Notes: generated from the letters alone by a model not told the origin. A stretch of 64,000 nucleotides of DNA from Staphylococcus sp. IVB6181 (GCF_025561445.1 NZ_CP095096.1:1653822-1717821); one strand, 5' to 3'; counted from the stretch's first letter, positions 49,465-60,723 are shown. Program-made: numbers and translations.

Positions 49465-50721
49465 TTACTTCTCTCCGTTTTCTTCTGCTTTTCTTCTGTA
49501 ACCCTCTACATCATAACTTTCTGTTGATTCATTAAATACTAATGAATGAATCAATGTATGACGTTTTAAGAAGTACAAGCGATCTGCATCATCTGCAGGT
49601 ACTGTTTCTTGATAAGGCTCCATCTGCTTTTCAACTTGTTGAATCAATAGGCGGCGCACTGCTGCTTCATCTTCTTCATTACGTGCTGACACAAAGACGT
49701 TCGGCAGTTGAGACGCAGGTGCTGGACCTTCACTTAAATCTTTCTTATTGAAAATAACTGCTTGCGGAATTTTATCCATGTCTAAATCACCGATAATACG
49801 ATTAACCGTATCATACTGCGTTCTGTAATCTTCATTGCTTGCATCAACAACATGCAGCAGTAAATCCGCATCTCTTGCTTCTTCGAGTGTAGATTTGAAG
49901 GCCGCAATCAGTGTTGTCGGCAATTTCTGAATGAAGCCGACGGTATCTGAAATAATTAAATTATAACCGTCATTAATTTGGATTTGGCGTGTTTTCGGAT
50001 CTAAGGTTGCGAACAATAAGTCCTTTTCATATGTGGATTCATCCGCAAGAATATTGAACCATGTTGATTTGCCTGCGTTGGTATAACCTACCAATGCGAC
50101 TTGGAAGACATGATTTTGTCTGCGTTTGCTGCGGTAGCGCTCACGATGTTCAACTACCGTTTTCAATTGGTGCTTGATTTCATTCATACGACGGCGGATA
50201 TGACGACGGTCTGTCTCAAGTTTCGTTTCACCCGGACCTCTGGTACCGATTCCCCCGCCGAGACGAGATAAGCTTTTACCATGTCCCATTAAGCGCGGCA
50301 TCAAGTAATCAAGCTGCGCTAATTCTACTTGAAGCTTACCTTCTTTACTGCTCGCACGCATCGCAAAGATTTCTAATATCAATTGCGTTCTATCAATGAT
50401 TTTTACTCCCAAATTGTCATTTAAGCTTTTAGACTGTGCAGTCGTCAACTCATCGTTGGCTACTACTACATCGACATCATACATTTCGACGTAGTCTTTA
50501 ATTTCTTGCAGCTTGCCTTTGCCGACATAGGATTTATCTTCAATACGATCTTTTTGTTGTGTAATTTCGCCCAGCACTTCTAAGCGGCATGTTTCTGCCA
50601 ATGCTTTAAGTTCATCCATTGTTGCTCTGAAGTCGAATTCTTTCTCATCGTATGCATCGACACCGATAAGCAAGGCTTTTTCGATTACTTCTTCTGTATC
50701 AAATATTTTATCTTGAGGCAA
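49465..50721 (-). CDS. hflX: Ribosome-associated GTPase HflX
   Basis: GTPase that binds the 50S subunit and splits stalled ribosomes under stress. The 418 residues have the N-terminal HflX domain (VGKGKLQEIKDY, then DRTQLILEIFAMRA), the Gly-rich linker GGGIGTRGPGETKLETDRR, and a G domain with G1 GYTNAGKST, G3 DTVGFI and G4 NKKD. It is first in the unit with the downstream lyase gene. Confidence 0.96.
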   Translation of the reverse strand: MPQDKIFDTEEVIEKALLIGVDAYDEKEFDFRATMDELKALAETCRLEVLGEITQQKDRIEDKSYVGKGKLQEIKDYVEMYDVDVVVANDELTTAQSKSLNDNLGVKIIDRTQLILEIFAMRASSKEGKLQVELAQLDYLMPRLMGHGKSLSRLGGGIGTRGPGETKLETDRRHIRRRMNEIKHQLKTVVEHRERYRSKRRQNHVFQVALVGYTNAGKSTWFNILADESTYEKDLLFATLDPKTRQIQINDGYNLIISDTVGFIQKLPTTLIAAFKSTLEEARDADLLLHVVDASNEDYRTQYDTVNRIIGDLDMDKIPQAVIFNKKDLSEGPAPASQLPNVFVSARNEEDEAAVRRLLIQQVEKQMEPYQETVPADDADRLYFLKRHTLIHSLVFNESTESYDVEGYRRKAEENGEK

Positions 50722-50866
50722 ATAGAATATCCTCCTTTAAATTGTTTCACTGTTAATTTGAATAATCATTCAATATATGAGTTATCTTCCTCATTTTATC
50801 ATAGTGCATAATTAAAGACTATCTAGGCGGAATGTGATAATTTGGATTTAGTGAGGTGAATAAATT

Positions 50867-51340
50867 ATGAGTATTTATGATATAGAAGTGAAAGATGTTG
50901 ATGGAAAACCTTATCAACTTGATGAATACAAAGGTAAAGTCATGTTAATTGTCAACACTGCCAGCCAATGCGGTTTCACGCCGCAATTCGAAGGCCTTCA
51001 AAAGCTTTACGAAGCTTATCAATCACAGGGATTTGTCGTTTTAGGCTTCCCTTGCAACCAATTCGGCAAACAAGAACCGGGCAGCGGACATGAAGCCATG
51101 CAAAACTGCAAAATCAATTACGGGGTAACCTTCCCGATGCATGAAAAAATTAAAGTAAACGGAGAGGAACAACATCCCCTCTACCAATATTTAACAGATC
51201 AGCAAGACGGCTTTTTCAACAGTAAAATCAAATGGAATTTCACCAAATTCTTAATTGACAGAGATGGCAATGTTGTTAACCGATTCTCTCCGCAGAAAAA
51301 CCCAAGTCAGATTGAATCTGATATCGAAGCATTATTGTAA
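50867..51340 (+). CDS. bsaA: Glutathione peroxidase family protein
   Basis: Thiol peroxidase reducing hydroperoxides; in bacteria the electrons usually come from thioredoxin or bacillithiol. The 157 residues contain the peroxidatic cysteine Cys35 in [12 protein letters not shown], the second motif [14 protein letters not shown] with a resolving-type cysteine, and the Trp motif [10 protein letters not shown]. It uses cysteine, not selenocysteine. GTGAGGTG precedes the ATG; it is divergent from hflX. Confidence 0.93.
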   Translation: MSIYDIEVKDVDGKPYQLDEYKGKVMLIVNTASQCGFTPQFEGLQKLYEAYQSQGFVVLGFPCNQFGKQEPGSGHEAMQNCKINYGVTFPMHEKIKVNGEEQHPLYQYLTDQQDGFFNSKIKWNFTKFLIDRDGNVVNRFSPQKNPSQIESDIEALL

Positions 51341-51353
51341 AAAACAAAGAATA

Positions 51354-51399
51354 AGAACGTATTTATTAGTGATTTAACAAATACTAATAAATACGTTCT
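51354..51399 (+). terminator. Terminator after the peroxidase gene
   Basis: AGAACGTATTTATTAGT and ACTAATAAATACGTTCT form a long perfect stem, followed by a T-rich stretch. Confidence 0.88.
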
Positions 51400-51606
51400 A
51401 TTATTTTACTTAATTATTTAAAAAAGCAACTACCTAACGTTAAGTTGAAATGCTTAACATTAGATGCTGCCTTTTATCATAGATTATTAGATAGTTATCA
51501 ACAAGCATGCACATCTGTAAGAATGATCAATGACGTGAAGTTGTTTCCTGATGTCTATTCTAACTACAAACTACTTTCTTATTATTCAACAACTGATGGT
51601 TCTTGA
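51391..51606 (+). pseudogene. Possible 71-codon coding remnant between the peroxidase gene and hfq
   Basis: An open frame without a good start or ribosome site codes NYLKKQLPNVKLKCLTLDAA then FYHRLLDSYQQACTSVRMIN and DVKLFPDVY. The LKKQLPNVKLKCLTLDAA run is reminiscent of the segment before the first or second acidic residue in DDE transposases, so this may be a decayed IS fragment. It overlaps the end of hfq in antisense. The evidence is composition only. Confidence 0.3.
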
Positions 51607-51797
51607 GTGAATGTGCTGATTGCATGTTTGTAAATCAAGTGGTTTTTTCCTTGAGAATATAAATTAACGACGCTGTCATCATAATCAACGATTGTTCCTT
51701 TCATTTGGAAACCGTTTAATAAAAAGACCGTTAATTCTTCTTTGCTTGTTTTAAAGCCCTCTAAGAAGTTTGTTTGAATTGTTGTTGTGTTACTCAT
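51582..51797 (-). CDS. hfq: RNA chaperone Hfq
   Basis: Sm-like RNA-binding protein forming a hexamer. The 71 residues contain the Sm1 motif (VFLLNGFQMKGTIVDYDDSVVNL) and the Sm2 motif YKHAISTF, equivalent to the YKHAIS signature. The tail is very short, as in staphylococcal Hfq. AAGGAGCAATCAACA precedes the ATG. The start overlaps the miaA stop by four bases, so the two are cotranscribed and coupled. Confidence 0.95.
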   Translation of the reverse strand: MSNTTTIQTNFLEGFKTSKEELTVFLLNGFQMKGTIVDYDDSVVNLYSQGKNHLIYKHAISTFTQEPSVVE

Positions 51798-52747
51798 TGT
51801 TGATTGCTCCTTTTCTTTATTTGGGCAGAGATACTTTCTAATATTACTGGAAGCGGCTCTTTCTCTCTATCAAACCATTGCACATTCATTTTGTTCTTGA
51901 ACCAAGTCATTTGACGTTTTGCGTAATTCCTAGAATGTTGTTTGAGTTTATCAACGGCTTGGTCGATCGTAATGTCTTGATTGATAGCCGGAATCAATTC
52001 TTTATATCCTATTGCTTGCATGCTTTGGCAATTTGAATATCCTTGTTCCAATAGTTGCTGAACTTCTTCTAATAAACCTGCATTCATCATGACATCAACA
52101 CGATTATTTATGCGTTGATACATTGTTTTGCGCGATGTTTCTACCCCTATTAATAATGTATCATAATTTTCTGTATATTGTTGAACTTTTTTACGATTAC
52201 TTAATTTTTTTTTCGTTTTCAAGTAATATTCTACCGCTCTCAATACTCTTTTACGATTATTAGGGTGAATGTCCTCTGAAGATGCCGCATCAAAACTTGC
52301 TAAATAGTTATGAAGCTGTTCATTGGAAAGCGTTTCGAGTTCTGTCATTTTTTGACGCACTTCTTCTGCTTTCTCTGGTGAGATTTCTTCTTTGTCAAAA
52401 GGATAATCATAAATCAATGATTGAATATAAAGTCCTGTGCCGCCAGCGATAATGGGTATTTTGCCTTTACTTATAATTTTTTTAATTTGTGCTTCTGCAC
52501 GTACTTTAAAGTCGTATGCAGAAAATGACTGGTCTGGATTTAAGATGTCAATTAAATAATGAGGGATATTCTGCATTTCATCAGCTGTAGCTTTTGCTGT
52601 TCCGATATCCATACCTTTATAAACTTGCATAGAATCCCCGCTGATGATTTCACCGTCTATCGCTTTAGCTAACTCAATACTTAATTCTGTTTTTCCTACA
52701 GCAGTAGGTCCAACGATAACCACTAACAATGGCTTTGTACTACTCAT
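51794..52747 (-). CDS. miaA: tRNA dimethylallyltransferase MiaA
   Basis: Adds a dimethylallyl group to adenosine 37 of tRNAs reading U-starting codons. The 317 residues begin with the P-loop GPTAVGKTELS, then SGDSMQVYKGMDIGTAK, HYLIDIL, GGTGLYIQ and the C-terminal AIGYKE and TRRYAKRQ-like SRNYAKRQMTWFKN motifs. It lies ten bases after the hydrolase gene and overlaps hfq, giving a three-gene unit. Confidence 0.96.
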   Translation of the reverse strand: MSSTKPLLVVIVGPTAVGKTELSIELAKAIDGEIISGDSMQVYKGMDIGTAKATADEMQNIPHYLIDILNPDQSFSAYDFKVRAEAQIKKIISKGKIPIIAGGTGLYIQSLIYDYPFDKEEISPEKAEEVRQKMTELETLSNEQLHNYLASFDAASSEDIHPNNRKRVLRAVEYYLKTKKKLSNRKKVQQYTENYDTLLIGVETSRKTMYQRINNRVDVMMNAGLLEEVQQLLEQGYSNCQSMQAIGYKELIPAINQDITIDQAVDKLKQHSRNYAKRQMTWFKNKMNVQWFDREKEPLPVILESISAQIKKRSNQQ

Positions 52748-52757
52748 ATAAATCCCC

Positions 52758-53684
52758 CTATTTGTATTTATTTAGGATATTTTTCTTAATCCAGTCATAC
52801 ATGTTATTCCATGTATGGACATAATCATCTTCGAAAAGAATTTCATGTCGTTTATTGCGGTACAGCTGCACTGTAATGTGCTTAACGCCATTTTTCTTTA
52901 ACATTACACCTAATCTGCGGATACCTTTTCCGTAATCTCCGAAAGCATCCTCTTTACCAGATATCAATAGAACAGGCAAATCTGCATTCATCTTTTTAAT
53001 TTCCTTTGGAGAACTAGTTACAAGCATTTCATGCAATGTGCTGTAGATTACTTGGTTGGAAACTGAAAATCCGCTGTACGGATCGGCGCAATACTTATCA
53101 ACTTCCTCTCTCTTTGTTGATAACCAATCATTTTCTGTGCGTATTTCTTTGATACGACGATTGAAAGGCTTAAATGCAAGACGGTTTAACCATTTAAGAC
53201 GTGTGCGTTTCCCAAGTACAATCGTGATTAATTTCAACGCAGCAGCCGCGAGTTTCGCTTTGATTTTGGGGAATTGCCCTGTGCCTGTTAAGATCAGACC
53301 TTGTGCGATGTCTGGAAACATTTCGACATACTTGCGTGCAATAATCGATCCCATTGAATGGCCCAACACGATATAAGGCATGTTTCGGCGTTCTGGATAT
53401 AAAGTCTGAGCAATTTCATATGCATCTGAAGCGACTTGTGCGACGCTGTCAAAATGTCCTCTTGTTTTCTCATTGATATCCTTGCCGTGACCGCGATGAT
53501 TATGGCGAATCACATCATAACCTTGCTGGTTAAGCGATTCGACAAATACATCATAACGCCCCATATGTTCTGCCATCCCATGAAAAATATGTACAATACC
53601 GATACGCGTTTTATTCGCTTTATCTAATTTCACTTCGATATTTGTTCCATCTTCGACTGTAACTTTAAATGTGTTTGGACACAT
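52758..53684 (-). CDS. Alpha/beta hydrolase, lysophospholipase-like
   Basis: A 308-residue serine hydrolase of the monoacylglycerol lipase / PldB type. The oxyanion motif IFHGMAEHMGRYD lies at about 33-45, HNHRGHGKD follows, the nucleophile elbow is GHSMGS with Ser110, the acid is probably in SGKEDAFGDYGKG, and the histidine is in NKRHEILFE. No signal peptide is seen, so it is probably cytoplasmic or peripheral. It is first in the unit with miaA and hfq and lies just downstream of the group II intron. Confidence 0.88.
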   Translation of the reverse strand: MCPNTFKVTVEDGTNIEVKLDKANKTRIGIVHIFHGMAEHMGRYDVFVESLNQQGYDVIRHNHRGHGKDINEKTRGHFDSVAQVASDAYEIAQTLYPERRNMPYIVLGHSMGSIIARKYVEMFPDIAQGLILTGTGQFPKIKAKLAAAALKLITIVLGKRTRLKWLNRLAFKPFNRRIKEIRTENDWLSTKREEVDKYCADPYSGFSVSNQVIYSTLHEMLVTSSPKEIKKMNADLPVLLISGKEDAFGDYGKGIRRLGVMLKKNGVKHITVQLYRNKRHEILFEDDYVHTWNNMYDWIKKNILNKYK

Positions 53685-53893
53685 TTATTACACCTCCGCC
53701 AAGCATTTTAATTCATTCATGTTCTAAGTTGTTGTTTCGTGATGTATTACATATACAATCATACCAAGCCCTTTTTAGAAAAGGCAATAACATTTGGTTG
53801 ACTTAAAATGTCAATTTAATGTAATAAAACGTTTTCATTATGCTTTTTAATCGAGTAGGAGAGTAATCATTAATTGAATACTCGTCCTCTCAC

Positions 53894-53927
53894 ACCACCG
53901 TGCGTACGGTTCCGTACACGGCGGTTC
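53894..53927 (-). ncRNA. Group II intron domain V
   Basis: Minus strand: AACCGCCGTG, TACG, GAAC loop, CGTA, then CGCACGGTGGT, a 34-nt hairpin with a two-base bulge. It includes the CGC catalytic triad and lies about 45 bases before the predicted 3' splice site. Confidence 0.8.
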
Positions 53928-55222
53928 AATATCTTGCGTAAGCAGACTCTGCGAGTCGGGCTAGTGGTACTAGACCCCACTTGTAGAGTCTATTTGTTGT
54001 AAGCGCATGATGAACCTCATGCGTTTTGGAAAACCTCCAATACTTCTTTCTTGAGTTCGCAATACGCATGGCACCATTGTGGTCTAATCCGTATTTTCGA
54101 AGCATTTTGTATTTTGTTTTGACCTTCTTCCATCGCTTTAAAATAAGTTGTCTGATTCGATGGTTCAACCACTCTTGCATTTCGCGGATAAATCCTTTAA
54201 CAAAACCTCTGCCAAAATAGTTTATCCAACCTCTAGTAATCGCGTTGATTCCTGTTATAATGTTCAGTAAATGTGCCAGGTCTATTTCTTCTTGTGACCC
54301 ACTTTAATTTGGCTTTTAAATTTCTTTTTGCTTCCATAGTGGGTCTGAAACGACAAGTGCCATTTATTTTCGTTATCAGACAACTCAAGAACTTTAAACG
54401 TGTGGGAGAGCCTACCTTACTTTTATCTTTATTCACTGTTAATTTCAGGTCCTTTTCGATAAAGTTTGTGATACTCTCCATAACACGTTGTCCGGCACGT
54501 TTTGATTTAACAAAGATGACGAAGTCATCTGCGTATCTCACAAAACGATGTCCGCGCTTCTCTAATTCTTTATCCAGCTCATGCAAATAGATATTACACA
54601 ACAAGGGAGATATAACCCCACCTTGAGGGGCGCCTGTCTTTCTTTCTGCGTATTCGCCAGACAGGTCTGCAGACCCGCTTTGTAAACTTTTGCGGATAAA
54701 TTTAGAGATAGCTTTATCTTGTATAAAGCGTTCAAACAAGTACATCAATTTGTCATGGTTCAACGTGTCAAAACATTGTTTTAAGTCACAGTCTACGACT
54801 GTGTGATAACCCTCCTCATAGTATTGGATACATTGTTTTAATGCAGTACCTGTACTATGATTTGGTCTAAACCCATGACTATGTTTCGAAAACTGGCGAT
54901 TTATCATCGGTTCGATAACTTGTTTGATTGCTTGTTGGATAACTCTATCCCTTGCGACGGGAATTCCAAGAATTCTCTTTTTGCCATTCGGTTTTGGAAT
55001 GGCTACTTTCTTAACTGCTTGCGGTTTATACGTACCGTTAAGCAGTTTTCCTTTTATCTGTGGATAGAATTCTCTGAAGTGAGCATGTAACTCTTTAACC
55101 TTCATCCCATCGATTCCAGGAGAGCCATTATTTTTAACAACTTTCTTGATTGCTTTCTCTATGTTGTTCTTTCTTACAACAAGTTCCATCAGTGATGGAG
55201 TCTCACGATACATTTCTTTCAT
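53926..55222 (-). pseudogene. Intron-encoded reverse transcriptase/maturase, frameshifted
   Basis: The first part (55222-54233) codes a reverse transcriptase domain with GSPGIDGMKV, the FDTLNHDKLM motif, GAPQGGVISPLLCNIYL and the catalytic VRYADDFVIF. It stops prematurely with TEHYNRNQRDY. One base removed near 54262-54265 would read on as ITGINAITRGWINYFGRGF, then EWLNHRIRQLILKRWKK and the class C ending AESAYARY at 53926. The maturase X and C-terminal region is thus split off. The repaired protein would be about 431 residues, normal for the class. Splicing help is probably lost unless supplied in trans. Confidence 0.9.
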
Positions 55223-55726
55223 ATCAACTAAGATTTACTGTACACATCTGCTTATCTTTTTCGTTCCACTACTTATCTTCCACAGACTGCCAATTTGCAT
55301 TGTTTTCGGTACTTCGTAAATCTATAACCTCCATTCTTTACTTTGTATTTAATATTGTTCAGTCCTTCGGTACATTTTCCCTACTATGACTTCTGCTGAC
55401 TTCTCATAATTCGTTGTTACTACGATTCGAAGAATCGCTTATGAGACCTCCTCGGGTAAGATTAACCACTTTCCACTCATGTCATTGCATCATTTACTCA
55501 TACGAATTCGGGCAGTATCGGACTTTGTTTTGTTAAGCAAACTCATCCGTTCGCATAAGCCTTGATATGATGTTTCTATTCGTCAATGCGAGTGTTTGCG
55601 TCCGACTTCCTTCAGATTCCACCTCGCGATGGACACCCTTGTCTTTCGCTAACAGTTCCTACTGCCAAGCCTGTAATGGACTTTCACCATCAAGTTGCTA
55701 ATCATGCCGAGCGCACTTAAAAAATA

Positions 55727-55752
55727 GGCTGAAATTCGATGGAATTTCAACC
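55727..55752 (-). terminator. Terminator after glpD (intron target)
   Basis: On the minus strand GGTTGAAATTC and GAATTTCAGCC form a stem with one mismatch, followed by TATTTTTTAA and then the first intron base. The intron starts eleven bases past the stem. Confidence 0.85.
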
Positions 55753-55771
55753 CATTTCTTATTTTTATCTA

Positions 55772-57442
55772 TTATTTTTCAGCTGGTTGATCATTTCCTG
55801 TTCTTGCTTCATCAATTGCTTCATTCAATTCTTCTGTAAATAAAGCACGTTGTACTGTATCGTAATTCAATAATTGTGCCAGTACCTCTACTACTGCGTC
55901 TTTATATTTTAATACGTCTTCAATATCAAAGTATAACATACCTGTTCTGCGGATTAAGAAATCCGTCGGTTTATATACCATTTCATTTTGAATACCGTAA
56001 ATCAATTCTGCATAAATTGCTAACGGCAAGCCTGAATTTTGATATTGTGCAGTGTGTGCAATTTTGTACAGTTCATCAGCATTTGAACCGTAACGTCTTG
56101 CAATTGCTTCAGCTGTTTCAGCATCTAATTGATACTTCGCACCTTCGGCTGTTTTTTGTTCGACAAAGTTTTCGAAGTTAGCGCTGCCGCCGACATCGCC
56201 GCCTGAAATTGTAAGATGTTTCGTTTTGCATGGACCGAATTTCAAACCGAAGTCTTGCTGCAAGCGTTTAGAAAGCAAGTCAACAATACCTTTTGCCATG
56301 TGTCTGTAGCCTGTTAGTTTACCGCCGGCAATCGTTAACAGACCTGATTTGCCTTCCCAAATTTCATCTTTACGAGAAATTTCAGATGGATCTTTGCCTT
56401 CTTCTAAAATTAACGGTCTTACACCTGCCCATGATGATTCGATATCTTTATCTGTAATATCAAGTCCTGGGAACATGTAATTAACTGCATCAATCAAGTA
56501 GTCGCGATCATCTTGTGTTGGCAGCGGTGATGTTTTGTCATTGTTATAAAACGTATCTGTTGTTCCGATATATGCTTTGCCTTCTCTAGGAATTGCGAAA
56601 ATCATTCTGCCGTCTTTTTCAGTATCAAAGTAAACTGCTTGTTGTAAAGGGAATTTAGATTGATCAATAACAATGTGAACCCCTTTTGTTAAGCGTAATT
56701 GTTTATTATTTCTAGAGTAATCCGCACTTCTGACCTCGTCTACCCAAGGACCGCTTGCGTTGATTACTTTTTTCGCATGAATCGTATATGCTTCATCTGA
56801 CAGCATATCTGTCACTTGGATACCATTGACTTGTTCTTTATTATCGTACGTAAAGTTGACTGATTTTGTGTAGTTGACAATATCTGCCCCTTTTTCAGCT
56901 GCACGTTTCATCACTTCGATTGTTAAGCGTGCATCATCTGTACGATATTCAACATAATAACCGCCGCCTTTAAGACCTTTTCGTTTTACAAGCGGTTCTT
57001 TTTCTAATGATTGCTGTTTGTTTAACATTTTCTTGCGTTCAGACTTTTTAACTCCTGCTAATCGGTCATACATTGCTAAACCGATAGAAGTTGAGAACTT
57101 GCCGAATGTACCGCCTTTATGCATCGGCAGCAGCATCCATTCAGGTGTTGTAACATGCGGACCGTTTTCATATACAATCGCACGTTCGCGGCCTGTTTCA
57201 GCTACTACCCCGACTTGCAGCTGTTTCAAATAACGCAAACCGCCATGGACTAATTTAGTCGAACGAGAACTTGTACCTTGTGCAAAGTCTTGCATTTCTA
57301 CAAGTGCGACTTTCATTCCGCGGTCTGCCGCATCTAAAGCGACACCTGCACCTGTAATACCGCCTCCGATAATCACTACGTCATATTCTTGATTCTTTAA
57401 TCTTTGTTTGATTGCTTCTCTGTTCAATGTTGATAAACTCAT
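55772..57442 (-). CDS. glpD: Aerobic glycerol-3-phosphate dehydrogenase
   Basis: Membrane-associated FAD enzyme oxidising glycerol-3-phosphate to dihydroxyacetone phosphate with electrons to menaquinone. The 556 residues carry the FAD motif [21 protein letters not shown] near 22, [15 protein letters not shown], and GAVPTG-type substrate loops, then a C-terminal helical domain with RYG and EEL-type motifs. AGGAGGCGTTATCA precedes the ATG. A GlpP-type leader hairpin precedes it, so it is probably antiterminated with glycerol-3-phosphate. Confidence 0.96.
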   Translation of the reverse strand: MSLSTLNREAIKQRLKNQEYDVVIIGGGITGAGVALDAADRGMKVALVEMQDFAQGTSSRSTKLVHGGLRYLKQLQVGVVAETGRERAIVYENGPHVTTPEWMLLPMHKGGTFGKFSTSIGLAMYDRLAGVKKSERKKMLNKQQSLEKEPLVKRKGLKGGGYYVEYRTDDARLTIEVMKRAAEKGADIVNYTKSVNFTYDNKEQVNGIQVTDMLSDEAYTIHAKKVINASGPWVDEVRSADYSRNNKQLRLTKGVHIVIDQSKFPLQQAVYFDTEKDGRMIFAIPREGKAYIGTTDTFYNNDKTSPLPTQDDRDYLIDAVNYMFPGLDITDKDIESSWAGVRPLILEEGKDPSEISRKDEIWEGKSGLLTIAGGKLTGYRHMAKGIVDLLSKRLQQDFGLKFGPCKTKHLTISGGDVGGSANFENFVEQKTAEGAKYQLDAETAEAIARRYGSNADELYKIAHTAQYQNSGLPLAIYAELIYGIQNEMVYKPTDFLIRRTGMLYFDIEDVLKYKDAVVEVLAQLLNYDTVQRALFTEELNEAIDEARTGNDQPAEK

Positions 57443-57525
57443 TGATAACGCCTCCTAATAAATTCTGATATGAATGCATGAGACAAGTCGAAATGTGAGT
57501 TTTACAACCCAATAGATTAAAAAAT

Positions 57526-57571
57526 GAGAGACCTATCCCATACATTTTATAATGGTGTGAACAGTTCTCTC
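57526..57571 (-). promoter_or_regulatory. GlpP-type leader terminator/antiterminator before glpD
   Basis: Minus strand: GAGAGAACTGTTCACACC ... GGGATAGGTCTCTC followed by ATTTTTT. The hairpin lies about 85 bases before glpD and also closes the glpF-glpK transcript. Bacillus glpD has an equivalent leader terminator read through with GlpP. Function here is inferred. Confidence 0.75.
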
Positions 57572-57622
57572 ATTCTCGAGTCATAAATATTAACTTATTA
57601 AATAGTATAACATAGTTTGCAA

Positions 57623-59194
<1,572 letters not shown>

Positions 59195-59201
59195 TTAATC
59201 T

Positions 59202-60017
59202 CTAATATATCGTTTCGATGTCTTTCTTATCAACCTTGTTCAATACCAGACCTAAAACTAAAGTGATTGCTGTCAGGACAATGGCTGCGACTGAAAGCAT
59301 ATCGAATGAACCTTTGTATGCGGCTCTGTAAATACAAGCCCCTAACATACCGCCTGCAATCGGACCTAATACCGGTACAATCGCATAGGACCATTGTGAA
59401 TTGCCTTTGCCTGCAATTGGTAAAAGCGCATGTGCAATTCTCGGGCCTAAGTCACGTGCCGGATTAATCGCATAACCCGTAGGTCCCCCTAAACTGATAC
59501 CGATAGCAACAATCAAGCCCCCTACAATAATCGGGTTCAAACCATCTGTAAATTTATTGATACCGATAAACATCAAACCTAATGTCAAAGCAGCGGTACC
59601 GATAATCTCACTTAAAAAGTTGGCATAATAATTTTTAATACCTGGTGCTGTACAAAATACTGCTAGCTTAGCACCTTGATCATCCGTTGCTTTCCAATGC
59701 GGCAAATACATCAGCCAAACTAATGCACCGCCGACTACACCGCCTAACGTTTGGCAAATCATATAGCCTGGTACTTTAAACCATTCTATACCGCCATCCA
59801 TAGCAAAAGCTACCGTTACAGCCGGATTCAAATGTGCGCCTGAAAATGTGCCTACTGCATACACCCCTAATGTCACAGCAAGCCCCCATCCAAGCGAAAT
59901 ATTAATCCAGTCGCTGCCGAAACCTTTTGATTTAACAAGGTTAAGGTTCGCAACTACACCGCCCCCGAATAAAATCAAAATGGCAGTGCCCAAAAATTCC
60001 GCAAAATATGGACTCAT
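59202..60017 (-). CDS. glpF: Glycerol uptake facilitator (aquaglyceroporin)
   Basis: Channel for passive entry of glycerol. The 271 residues have six membrane helices and both half-helix motifs: HLNPAVTVA (about 65) and YAINPARDLGPR (about 187), with the aromatic/arginine filter expected from the second motif. TAAGGAGGAAGTTAT precedes the ATG. It heads glpF-glpK. Its upstream region has a strong promoter, a cre site and a leader hairpin. Confidence 0.97.
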   Translation of the reverse strand: MSPYFAEFLGTAILILFGGGVVANLNLVKSKGFGSDWINISLGWGLAVTLGVYAVGTFSGAHLNPAVTVAFAMDGGIEWFKVPGYMICQTLGGVVGGALVWLMYLPHWKATDDQGAKLAVFCTAPGIKNYYANFLSEIIGTAALTLGLMFIGINKFTDGLNPIIVGGLIVAIGISLGGPTGYAINPARDLGPRIAHALLPIAGKGNSQWSYAIVPVLGPIAGGMLGACIYRAAYKGSFDMLSVAAIVLTAITLVLGLVLNKVDKKDIETIY

Positions 60018-60045
60018 ATAACTTCCTCCTTAAAAGAAGACAAAA

Positions 60046-60080
60046 AGACTCCTACATTTATCGCGTGAATGTAGAAGTCT
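60046..60080 (-). promoter_or_regulatory. GlpP-type leader terminator/antiterminator before glpF
   Basis: Minus strand: AGACTTCTACATT and AATGTAGGAGTCT pair, with TTTTTG after, about 30 bases before the glpF start. As the hairpin lies between promoter and gene, readthrough needs an antiterminator; GlpP, encoded just upstream, is the obvious candidate. Confidence 0.85.
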
Positions 60081-60115
60081 CCTATCTCTATCGTAATTTA
60101 TATTAACTTATTAAC

Positions 60116-60144
60116 AGAATATCTTTTTATGAAAGCGTTGTCAA
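60116..60144 (-). promoter_or_regulatory. glpF promoter with overlapping cre site
   Basis: Minus strand: TTGACA, 17 bases, TATTCT. The cre consensus is matched perfectly by ATGAAAGCGTTGTCA on the plus strand at 60129-60143, covering most of the -35. CcpA binding there would block RNA polymerase, giving glucose repression of glycerol uptake. Confidence 0.85.
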
Positions 60145-60183
60145 TGAATATTCATATTTTCACAAAAATACTTTTGCAACAAT

Positions 60184-60723
60184 TTACCATAATGTTTTAT
60201 TGCTGGTTGTAACATATTCCGCACCGCTCGATACCGCTGCTGCTACTTCTTCTGGCTGATCAATCAACCCGCCGGCAATAACTGGTGTCTTTGTTTCATC
60301 GTAAACCTTTTGAATCACCTTGCTGGCAACACCTGGCAGTACATCCACAAAATCAGGCTGTACTTGCTTGATTAAAGCAATACTGCGATTGAGTGCATGG
60401 CTGTCGATGACAAACACACGTAAAATCGTAGTCACCTTTAATGTCTTCGCTTTTTTAATAACTTTAGGTTTCGTTGACACTATTCCTTCAGGTTTGAAGC
60501 TTTGAATCAAATATTCGCATCCGAATTCATCATGTGCGACACCTCTTGTCAAATCCACATGAATGTACGTCTGCATTTTATGTTGTTTCAACAAGTCCAT
60601 AATACTTTTCAAATGACCGATATGGGCATCTAACAATACACATCTTTTATAGTCAGTCTTCACCAACTTTTCTAAATCTCTCATCTCACGAATTGCCGGT
60701 AAAATATGTGGCTTCACGCTCAT
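60184..60723 (-). CDS. glpP: Glycerol-3-phosphate responsive antiterminator GlpP
   Basis: RNA-binding antiterminator that, with glycerol-3-phosphate, allows readthrough of the glpF and glpD leader hairpins. The 179-residue chain is a small TIM-barrel: ILPAIREMRDLEKL at the start, VLLDAHIGHLKS, YIHVDLTRGVAHDEFGCEYL, GIVSTKPKVIKKAK, FVDVLPGVASKVI, PVIAGGLIDQPEEV and YVTTSNKTLW at the end. The ATG lies only two bases after AAAGGAG; a GTG two codons later has eight-base spacing and may be the real start. It begins eight bases after the mutL stop. Confidence 0.94.
   Translation of the reverse strand: MSVKPHILPAIREMRDLEKLVKTDYKRCVLLDAHIGHLKSIMDLLKQHKMQTYIHVDLTRGVAHDEFGCEYLIQSFKPEGIVSTKPKVIKKAKTLKVTTILRVFVIDSHALNRSIALIKQVQPDFVDVLPGVASKVIQKVYDETKTPVIAGGLIDQPEEVAAAVSSGAEYVTTSNKTLW

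Larger units (their letters stand above)
53850..55716 (-). mobile_element. Group II intron (group IIC type) downstream of glpD
   Basis: A minus-strand intron of about 1.87 kb. The 5' end is GTGCGC at 55716. The 3' end is about 53850 (ACTCGAT), uncertain by a few bases. Domain V is a 34-nt hairpin at 53894-53927 with the CGC triad typical of group IIC, a GAAC loop and a bulge, followed by a domain VI-like stem. The 5' part (55223-55716) is structured RNA without a gene. It sits right behind the glpD terminator hairpin, the target type known for group IIC introns. Its maturase gene is frameshifted. Confidence 0.87.
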
